From Chara braunii (lineage: Eukaryota; Streptophyta; Charophyceae; Charales; Characeae), in contig BFEA01000021.1 of assembly GCA_003427395.1 (NCBI GenBank), positions 873,038 to 926,194 of the forward strand: 53,157 nt of DNA, written 5' to 3'. This document shows positions 45,500 through 53,157 of the stretch, piece by piece (the stretch's first letter is position 1; each line of letters starts with the position of its first letter). The notes under the pieces are model-generated. The model was not told where the DNA came from, did no database searches, and worked only from the letters and a program-made list of their open reading frames with translations. A program made the position numbers and the translations under genes.

Positions 45500-45516
45500 A
45501 AAGAGGGGGAAAAGGG

Positions 45517-46121
45517 ATTAAGACAAGTAGGGGAGAAGGGAAAAACATAATATCCTTTAATTTTTTTATTTTTCCCGGCATTTAAATCTACGGGGAATAC
45601 CCTTATTATTTTATGTTCCCGGCAATGGAATTAAAAACATAGAAAAATATTAAAAATGGTAAAAGAGAAAAGAAACAAAAAAAATTCGGCCATTTATTTA
45701 AGCTTCCTCAAAATTTAACTTTGGGGATCTTACGGTTAATTCACTATTTCCGACAATAGAATCAAGGAAAACGAAGAATGATTAAGAACAATGAAAGAGG
45801 ACGGAAACCCCATAACTGATGGGTGATTGGTCTAATCTCGCCTTGATTACCCGCTATCAGCCCTGACCCTAGAAAGGTCGTTCTCACCGGATTTTAACAG
45901 TCTTCACTTACTGCCGATGGTCGAGATTCCCTGCGTCACTTTTCCTGTTTTGCTTGATTACTAACATACCGCACTTGAGATGCTCTGAGAGCGGGAGTCG
46001 CATGGACAACATGGGGTGGTGCTACCTTGGGCCGACGGTATGGTACATAATTGTTATGGGGAGGTCGCGTCCTACAGTAACCGACCTGCACGTGGTTCGG
46101 TATGAGGACGGTGTCGTTTTG
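45517..46121. other. no gene; AT-rich with weak repeats
   Basis: AT-rich to about 45780, with two loosely similar blocks (ACGGGGAATA near 45589 and TGGGGATCTTACGG near 45722, each followed by a TTCCSRCAATRGAATYAA word). This may be the start of an LTR or satellite. No gene is seen. Confidence 0.4.
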
Positions 46122-46600
46122 TTTCAGGGTAGAGACCATCACGGTGTCTTATTTTCGGGTCTACAGCCGGTGTAGTGATTTATTTCCAGGACCGAGACCG
46201 CTGAGACAGTTATTTCAGGCTTGGGACCTCGGCGACAGCTTGATTTCAGGTCCGTAAACGTTGCGGCATTCCATATCAGGATCGGGACTATCACCGTGGG
46301 TTATTTTCAGATCAACACGGATATTTATTTCAGGTGCGGAGACGACGCAGCGACTTATTCCGGGTTCGGCATTACCAATGGCGGCGTATTTCAGCGCTGG
46401 CACCGTTAAGGCTGCCTACTTCAGGTCCGGGGCAGGTTTGGTATTACCTACAGTACTCAGTGTGGGTAGGCGCGACCTCATACTGGGACGGTATATTTCG
46501 GGGCCGATACCGTCACGGACTTTTACTTCAGGCTCGATAAATGCGTGGCGTTTATTTCAGGTCTGAGACAGAATGATGGCAATTCAGCTTATCTGATGCG
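46122..46600. repeat. minisatellite, 30-31 bp period, about 16 units
   Basis: The word TTTCAGG or a variant recurs at 46122, 46153, 46183, 46213, 46244, 46274, 46305, 46328, 46358, 46389, 46419, 46496, 46526, 46555 and about 46583. Most steps are exactly 30 or 31 bp, one is 23, and two weak units lie between 46419 and 46496. After the core most units read a CGGGACC-like word and then a C/G-rich stretch ending TTA. Units differ from each other by many bases while spacing is held. No reading frame spans it. Confidence 0.85.
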
Positions 46601-47792
46601 GTACAGTGGCACATCTGAGGGACGGCATGGCACCTCCGGGCCGCGGTGTGAACCGCGGTAAGCAACTGACACGACGTGGTTTCCGTGAAACACAATGGCT
46701 GCGCGGAGTGGGAATTTCGATTACTGGATCAGGACGTGCTGGGATGGGGCAGCTACAGCGCGGATGCAATGGTGCAAGGACTACAATCTGGCCTAGCATC
46801 CGAATCTGGACTTTCGCTAAATTGCGGGTCTAAAGGCTGGTACCTCTGGGGGAGATGGGGCCAGTTCCTATTCCAGGCCAACGTGGCGCGACAGGCAGAG
46901 AAAATCCACGGTGCTTGTGCTGCAGTCGTCGCGCACAGAAGGGGGGGCCACGAGTGGGTCTGAATGGGGGAGGGCCCTCGGGCACACGTGCAAGGGATAC
47001 CCGCCTCAGCTGGTACGAGGAGGAGTCCAAGCCTAGGCGGTTGCAGCAGCCAGGGACGAAATGGCCCGGGGTGGACGACTGTGCCCGGTAGCATATGGGG
47101 AGGAAGGTTGGACTGAGACGGTTATGCATTCGCAAGGAGACGGCTTCAGCATGCAAGGTGTACGCAGCGGCCTGCATCAAGGGAAGTGAAGGAGCGGACG
47201 GCGAACGGGCGAGCGAGGCGTTCTCCGCCCAGCTGACCGCACTTGTAAGAAGCCAGTTGGAAGGAAACGGGGAGAGTGTGCATGGCGCGCCCTACTCGGA
47301 TCGCTGCTTGACGTTGACAGGGGAGGTTGCAAGAGGGAAAAACGAAAGCGAAGCGTGCACGTCGTGCACAGTGCCCCTTGTACCGCCAGTCTGATTGTGG
47401 CTGCGACAACGCTTCTGTGTTCTCGATCAGCCACTTGATTGAACGGCGTACCTAGAGGGGGTGAGATTACGGACAGCCGTAAGAGGAGAATCCAAAGCGA
47501 GTGAAGATCCGGACCGAGCTCAAGGAAGGTGTGTTTGATGTGTCCAGTACAAGTTTGCGCTCCTATCAGAGTCCAGATGGTTGGTTGACGGGAAGGTCGA
47601 AGAGAGACTGTAGACCATAGCCGGCGATTCTTCCGCAAGGATCGAACATCCTGAGAGAGGGGAGGCTCGGTAAGGACTCGAAGTATCCGACAAGATTCGT
47701 GACGAGCGTTCATGGTATAGAAGATTCGGATGCACAGGCAGCTTGCGGGCGGTTTTCGAGGTAAGGGGGGGGGCTACCCCGAAAAGAAGGAC
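46601..47792. other. no recognised gene
   Basis: GC-rich sequence with plus-strand frames of 75-99 codons and a 178-codon minus-strand frame (47177-47713). None has a recognisable domain or a well-supported start. Confidence 0.4.
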
Positions 47793-48500
47793 GAATACAA
47801 GCAATTTGCACGGGCCTTGTAAGCCCGTCTCTCTTCTGCGCTATAACGAGTGCTAATCTGGCCCAAAAATCGAGGTGAATACATGCAATTTGCACGGGTC
47901 TTGTATGCCCGTTTTCTCTTCTGCGGTATTACGAGTGCTAATTTGGGCCGAAAAGCGGGGTGAATACATGCAATTTGCACGGGCCTTGTATGCCCGTTTT
48001 CTCTTCTGCGCTATTACGAGTGCGAATCTGGCCCGAAAAGCGGGAGGAATACATGCATTTGCACGGGCCTTGTATGCCCATCTCTCTTCTGAGCTAATAT
48101 CAAGTTAATCTGCCCCGAAAAAGGGGACGAATACAAGCATTTGCACGGGCCTTGTATGCCTGTCTCTCTTCTGTGCTATTACATGGAGTTTGTTGGGACT
48201 TGATATAATCTGTCCCAAAAAGCGGGACGAATACAAGCATTTGCACGAGCCTTGTATGCCTGTCTCTCTTCTGTGCCATTACATGGAGTTCGTGGGGACT
48301 TGATATACACAGGTATGCCCTGCGAAGTGAGGTGGATACATACAGAGTGCTGAGGCTTGATTTGCCCGTCTCTCCCCCGGGCGAACTGTTGAAGCTTGGT
48401 ACGCCTGGTTCCGTCCTATACGATTAAGAGCGTTAATCTGCTCCGAGAAGTGGGTCAAATACATGCAGAATTCACAGTTTGGTAACCCGCTCAAACAACT
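47793..48500. repeat. tandem array, about 85 bp units each with a hairpin
   Basis: Units start with GAATACAWGCA at 47793, 47877, 47962, 48047, 48129 and 48229 (steps 84, 85, 85, 82, 100), with two decayed units near 48334 and 48457. Each of the good units contains GCACGGGCCTTGTATGCCCGT or a variant. In it ACGGGC and GCCCGT can pair around a 7-base loop; the unit then continues TCTCTTCTG and ends with a GGCCCGAAAAGCGGG-like word. Unit identity falls from left to right. Confidence 0.9.
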
Positions 48501-48660
48501 CTAAGAAGAAAGGCTGTATTCAGGCAGAACAGAGCCAGAAGAACCATGGCCTTCCTCCTCTGAGTGTTACCAGCGAAACCCCCTCAACTAGCGGATAAAC
48601 ACATTGAGTGGGAACAAAACCCGCTTGATCATGTGAACTAGTTACAGAGCGGGAAAGGAA

Positions 48661-48775
48661 GAGGGACAAAACAATGAGAGAGAGAGAGAGAGAGATAGGG
48701 GGAGCGGCAGGAAGGCAACAGAGAGAGAGAGCGAACAGCGAAGGGGGAGGGAAACAAGGAGAGAAAGTGAGAGAG
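48661..48775. repeat. purine-rich (GA) tract
   Basis: A strand-asymmetric GA-rich stretch with (GA)n runs at about 48674-48696 and 48720-48731. It gives spurious Leu/Ser-rich frames on the minus strand. Confidence 0.7.
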
Positions 48776-49233
48776 CTGAACTGGGGAGAACAAATATGGG
48801 CGGGTGACATTGGACTTTCTTTGGATTGTTATTCAATTTTATTTATTCTGAATTTTTTTTTATCAGAATACTTACCCTAAGTTCGGAGGGGGCTACGGAA
48901 AGAGGGACTTTTTACCACGCCGAATGTAACTGTCTGTAACCCAGATTCGACTCCAACTTAGACCTGTAGATTCACACGCTGAATGCTGCTGAAAGGGCTT
49001 TGTTTGACTTGCTGCAACTTCTCGCTCTCCCCCGTAAACGGGGCCTTGTCATGCTGACCGCACAACTTATTGTTTATTTGCCTTTTTGAACTCCCGATGT
49101 TCTTTGGGCTCAGACTCCAGAATGAACTGGTGAAAGTTTTGTCTGCCGTTGAAAAATGAGCTGGGTTATAGCAAGGGATTTCCGATGCTCAGGGCATTTC
49201 CGAGAGGGGGCGTGACAGCCAAAACGAACTCCA
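48776..49233. other. no supported gene
   Basis: Mixed sequence between the purine tract and the end of the transposase gene. It may be the 3' flank of the hAT element. No clear inverted terminal repeat could be found. Confidence 0.4.
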
Positions 49234-52200
49234 CTAACCCTGCTGATCGCTGAAGACCTCGGAAGCGGGCACGGCGAGTGACAGGCGTCGTTGCCCTTGG
49301 CTCCGGCGAACGGTAGGCGACCCCTCCCCGGGTTTCCTCACACTGGCGCAACTGGGTGGAAGGCCCACCGACAAATCTAAGTCTAAGTGGGTCCCCATCT
49401 CCGAATCTGAAATCCCAACCCCCCTCTCCACACCCGGGGTCATACCCGCTATAGCCGGATCGAGCTCCTCCGTGAGGAACTGCTGCATGAGGCGCTCGTC
49501 ATCGCCCCTACGCTGCACCTCGGCTTGTGCGGCTATCTCCTCCTCCACTGCAGCTGTCGACGGTGCCTCCTCCTCCTCCACTGCTGCTTCCACCTCAACC
49601 TCCACTGCTGCTGCTCCTCCACCTGCTCCTCCTGTTGTTGCCACCTGCCCCTCCACTGCTGCACCTCCTCCTGCCGCTGGTGGATCCTCCTCCAGCACTG
49701 ATGCTACCATTTCCTCCAGCACTGCACTGCTGCTGCTGCTGCTGCTGCTATCTCCTCCACCGCGGCTGCGATCGTCGCGTCCGGCACCGCCGCTGGTGCC
49801 GTCGAACTCTCCACTGCTGCTGCCGAAGGTGCCCCCTCCTCCTGCAATATCCGCGGGGAAGGTGATCGTAACCTAAGCTGGTGGACTGCCCCGCCTCTGT
49901 GGAGAAGGCCGCACTGAGGCAAAGAGGACCCCAACTCCTCCCTGTCCGGCTAAAGTGGCGAGACGGGCGATGGTGGTGCAAGACTCGGAGCAGGAGGTGG
50001 CGGTATGGACGAATTCCGCCTCGTCGGAGTGGGGGTCGTCGCCTGCACCTCTAGGTGACCAGTGGAAGCGACCTCACCGAATGGGCCCCATAAGTCCTCG
50101 TTTCCCCCCAGCATCTCCCTCTCCGCCCGGTCCGCCGCCCGTCATGCAGTGTGTGCCCTCGTCTCCTCGGAGTTAGGATCGTCGTGCGTCTCGTCGATCT
50201 CCCGGGGAATGCGGAGCGCACGGTCATCTGCCGCCTCGGGTATCGGCTCCTCGTCTGAGTCGTCCTCCCTGGGGTAGGGACGAAAAATGCAATCACGTCT
50301 ATCGAAAACGGCATCAGCCGAGGGTGGTGCGGACGCCCCGATGGGATCCCGGGTAATAAGTGCAACCTGACGGGCGATCTCCTCCTCCGTCATCCTCCTG
50401 CGAGTCCCCGAGCGCACAGGCTCCAACTCGAGTCCTGCCTTGCAATCCAGCATGCCCACGTCCCGCTGCCATGGCAGCACATAACCGCATCCAGCCCGCT
50501 CATACTCAGTCAACCGCACATTTGCGGTGATCTCAACGAGTTGCACGACCTTCTCGAAGGCCAACTGGTTGCGCTTCTTCGTGTGAATGCCCTTGTGGAC
50601 TGCCCAGTTCCTCTCTGCTGGAGAGGCGCAAGACCACATGTGCATCACCTGAAGAGCGCAACGCTGCAACTCTGGCGCGCCCGACCCGAACTGAGACCAC
50701 CAAGACCCGCACTCAATTGTCTCGCTGTCGCCGTTGTACGCGCGCCCACGAGCACGCTCCTCCGGCCCGCCCCAATCCCCGAACCTGCCCTGCTGAATGT
50801 GGAAGTCCTCAAACTGCTGACGTGCAAGGATGTACTCCGCACCCTCCAACTCGAATCCCGTCTGCGTCAGAATGTACCTCTTGGCTTGCTCCACAAGCCA
50901 AGCATCGTACCGCTCCACCTGCCCCGAAAAGTAGCGAACGTGTCGCCTGCGGGGGTTCAGTAAGAACCCTGCGCAGTGAGCCAGCTCAAGCATGTGCTGT
51001 GTGCGAGCCTGCACACGCCTGATGATCTGCTCGGCGAACGACTTCCCCAAAGGGGCGCATGCGACCGTGACACGGCGGACAAGATCCTGCGTCCACTCAA
51101 TCATGAGGGACATGTACTGTCCTCCACGATCCATCCGCCTGAGCAACTCTATGACGGGCTGCATGATATGAACGATGGTGGCCACCCTCTGCCACCATGG
51201 ATCCCATCTGATCTGTCGGCGCACCCAACACGCCATGACGCACACATCGGCGAACCACGAGATGGAAGCAAAAACCCCCGTGTCGTCCCCTCGCATCATG
51301 TCCTGCAGAGTGTCCTGCAGGGCCAACAGCCTCTCCAGCATGGAGTACACAAACGCGAACCGCGTCTCGCAAGAAAGAATAAGCCCCTTGTCGGAGCTGC
51401 GCGTCCTAAAAAAATGAAGGGCGGCCTGGTGGGTTTTGAAAAACTCCACCAACACACGAGCGTGTATGATCGCGTCCACAAACACGTCGCAACTCGTCCC
51501 CATATCTTACAACAATTTGTTGCAGACATGGACGGAGCACGGGAGCCAAGTGATCCTCCTCAGTGCAGGAGGTATGGACGGCGAGGTCAATGCCCTCGCA
51601 GCCCCCACATAGGCAGAAGCGGAGTTAGTGCATATCGCATTGATCCGTTGCGGCCCGCCGAAGCTGAACTCGTGGAAGATGGTAACCCATCTCCGAAGGA
51701 CGTGCGCTGCATCGTCCGCCTCGCCCTCTCGATTGATCGTCGTGTACACGACGACCTCTCGAGAGCCAGCAGCAAGGAAATTCATGATCGGTCTCCCGTC
51801 TCGTGATTTCTTCCCATCGGAGAGGAGGGTGGCACCAATCACCCAGAATGGCTGCCTCACCTCCTCCAACTCCTCCGCCAACTCCGCACGGTGGGTCTCC
51901 ACCGCCCGCATACTCGCAATCTCGCAGTGGTTGGGGAGCACTGCGCGCTGGGAACTGCCAGGCTGCTCAAGAAGCACCTGTTGATATGCCTTCCACGCCT
52001 GGTTGCGGAAGGCATTGAAGGAGACCCCGCTGGAATACAACCAGCGAAGGAATGCCTTCTTGTGGCGAGCAACCCACTCGCCACCGTAGACATCAGTCAC
52101 CTTCTGCTGGCGAAGCCTCTTCCCTGCTGGGGTGGCAGCCGGATCACTCCCTCCTTCCTTCCTCTTGGAAGACCCCTCCGTTGCAGCTCCCTTGCCTGCT

Positions 52201-52769
52201 CGCCTCCGCCATTCCTCCAACCTCTCGCTAGTGCCCGGATAAACCTCAGGCACGTCCTCCCGTTCCGGGACTCCCTCCTCACCCGGGCCACGCGCCTCGC
52301 CATCCATGTGGATCACGCCCTCCTCCGTCTCACCGCCTCCACCACCCAAAGTGGGGTCTGCCGCACCATGCCCACCATCTCCCCCGACCCCTCCCTCCGG
52401 CGGACGCCGCCCCGCCTCTCCTCCCCTTGCACCACCCGTGCCGGGCACATCGAGTCCGCGCTCCGCCACATACCTCGCAACCCTCTCCATCTGATCGGCC
52501 TCGAACTTCTGCTGAGTCCGTCGAGCAATCTCGTACAACGCCTCGTCGCTCACGTCCTTGCAGTAGTTTGTCTGCAAGAAGTGCCTCGTGGCCTGAAACT
52601 GGGTCCCTTGGAAAACTTTGTTGCAAAACGTGCAACGGAGCATCATGACCCCCTTGTTGTCGACCTTCAGGCCGACAACCAGGTACCGATAGACAGGGGA
52701 GCGGGCCCAGAATGTGTCCTGCACATGGTCCGCGGCAGCCTCATGCTGACGGCGCTGTGCCCTCCCCAT
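49234..52769 (-). pseudogene. hAT-type transposase gene, inactivated
   Basis: The frame from 52979 on the minus strand most likely starts at the internal Met at 52769 (MGRAQRRQHE). A BED-type zinc finger follows (CTFC at residues 46-49, H63, C70), then a Gly/Glu-rich linker and a DUF659-like core with ATLLSDGKKSRDGRPIMNFL (Asp codon 51816-51818) and, later, ICTNSASAYV, where the family has TD: the second Asp is Asn. A TAA at 51507-51509 cuts the frame; the same frame then runs 453 codons (51503-50142) with the hAT dimerisation region (WWSQFGSG, CSPAERNW-like block). A TGA at 50142-50144 and a frameshift at a CAG run near 49727-49750 break the low-complexity tail, which ends at 49234. Cut-and-paste DNA transposition is the family role. 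Confidence 0.9.
49715..49755 (-). repeat. trinucleotide (CAG/CTG) run in the transposase tail
   Basis: CTG repeated seven times on the plus strand (near 49727-49748). The two minus-strand frames that continue the hAT tail meet here, so slippage at this run is the likely cause of the frameshift. Confidence 0.6.
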
Positions 52770-53066
52770 GTCGGTCACCCTGGTGAGACAACCCTCACTG
52801 AATCCCCCCAACCGCACCACTGCAGCCCAACACCCCGTTAACCGCTGCCCGCTGCAGGGTCCCCTTTCCGCTGCAATCCAACCCTCCTTGACCACCGCCC
52901 GCCTAAGGGTCCCCCGTCTACCACCCCCCACAGACTCCCCCGCTAGCATTCGGGAACGCGCGTGGCGGTTCTCAACCATCGCCGCACACTTCGCTGCTCC
53001 GCCTTCGTCGCACCGGCGCCACCGCTCCGCTGCGCTCCACTGCGCTCCACGCTCCGCTGCAACAAC

Positions 53067-53070
<4 letters not shown>
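52770..53070. other. 5' flank of the hAT gene, no separate gene
   Basis: The open frame extends upstream to 52979, but with low-quality sequence. GCTCCGCTGC-type short repeats occur at 53022-53061. There is no promoter motif I can defend. Confidence 0.4.

Positions 53071-53157
<87 letters not shown>
53071..53157. repeat. (TC)n microsatellite at the window end
   Basis: A pure TC dinucleotide run of 87 bp that continues to the last base, so its true length is unknown. Such runs commonly end contigs. Confidence 0.97.

Larger units (their letters stand above)
41643..45516 (+). mobile_element. second Ty3/gypsy element, pol region only, inactive
   Basis: A different gypsy family from the one to the left: RT, RNase H and integrase in one frame on the plus strand, but with no recognisable gag or protease and no LTR pair. 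Purine tracts of the polypurine type (AAAGAGGGGGAAA) lie at 41643-41655 and 45500-45512. The second may be the true polypurine tract of this element. The left end lies immediately after the LTR of element 1. A truncated inverted copy of the part before RT lies at 25683-25877. Confidence 0.75.

Noticed and set aside
46122-46600. Repeat-protein gene (30 bp equals 10 codons)
   Set aside because: Steps of 31 bp break the frame repeatedly and stops occur in all frames.
47793-48500. CRISPR-like array
   Set aside because: Repeats are whole 85-bp units with no unique spacers between short identical repeats, in a eukaryotic transposon-rich setting.
49472-49876. Plus-strand Ser/Pro/Leu-rich frames opposite the transposase tail
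   Set aside because: Shadows of the low-complexity Glu/Ala-rich tail encoded on the minus strand.
50976-52841. Plus-strand frames of 276 and 316 codons
   Set aside because: They mirror the GC-rich hAT coding frame on the other strand and have no domain of their own.
53071-53157. Telomere-like end
   Set aside because: The repeat is TC dinucleotide, not a telomere unit; it is a microsatellite at the window edge.

Overview
The window looks like nuclear DNA from a green plant lineage, and a charophyte alga such as Chara braunii fits best. The species is inferred from remembered resemblance of the transposon proteins, not from a search. Supporting signs are a plant-type initiator-Met tRNA primer site in an LTR element, degraded copies of mitochondrial atp1 and ccmC and of plastid rpoB, CCAAT and TATA promoter boxes in an LTR, and very sparse coding. 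No intact host gene could be supported. The window is almost entirely transposon remains, organelle-derived insertions and repeats.

Layout. 1-18 kb is mostly non-coding. It holds a degenerate tandem array (1.0-1.76 kb), two copies of a foldback MITE (3.2-3.7 and 6.6-7.15 kb), a second MITE family (5.9-6.2 kb, again at 25.4 kb), a 153-bp tandem duplication (10.9-11.2 kb), two tRNA-derived SINE-like heads (13.7 and 15.45 kb), a palindrome-bearing repeat (14.3-14.85 kb) and a decayed trihelix/Myb-SANT gene (16.6-17.9 kb). Two 38-bp Nextera mate-pair junction adapters (7.53 and 14.74 kb) are library artefacts left in the assembly. 18.3-19.85 kb is a wrecked LINE reverse transcriptase, with possible further LINE debris to about 23.4 kb. 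At 22.08-22.89 kb three organelle fragments abut: mitochondrial ccmC (+), plastid rpoB (-) and mitochondrial atp1 (+).

27.5-41.6 kb is a large Ty3/gypsy element with LTRs of about 2.7 kb. Order: LTR, Met-tRNA primer site, gag with zinc knuckle, aspartic protease, RT-RNase H, a PHD-finger reading frame, integrase, and about 2 kb of extra unrecognised frames before the second LTR. The second LTR contains an 805-N scaffold gap. 41.6-45.5 kb holds the pol region (RT, RNase H, integrase) of a different gypsy family with no recognisable gag, protease or LTRs. 45.5-48.5 kb is satellite-like: a 30-31 bp minisatellite and an array of about 85 bp units that each carry a small hairpin. 49.2-53.0 kb on the minus strand is a nearly complete but inactivated hAT-type transposase gene (BED finger, DUF659-like core, dimerisation domain). 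The window ends in a (TC)n microsatellite.

The genes do not form a host pathway; they are successive waves of mobile elements, nearly all broken by stops or frameshifts. The items most worth a second look are the PHD finger inside the gypsy pol region, the extra frames after its integrase, the mosaic organelle insertion, the odd junctions of the second LTR, and the two structured arrays at 46-48.5 kb.
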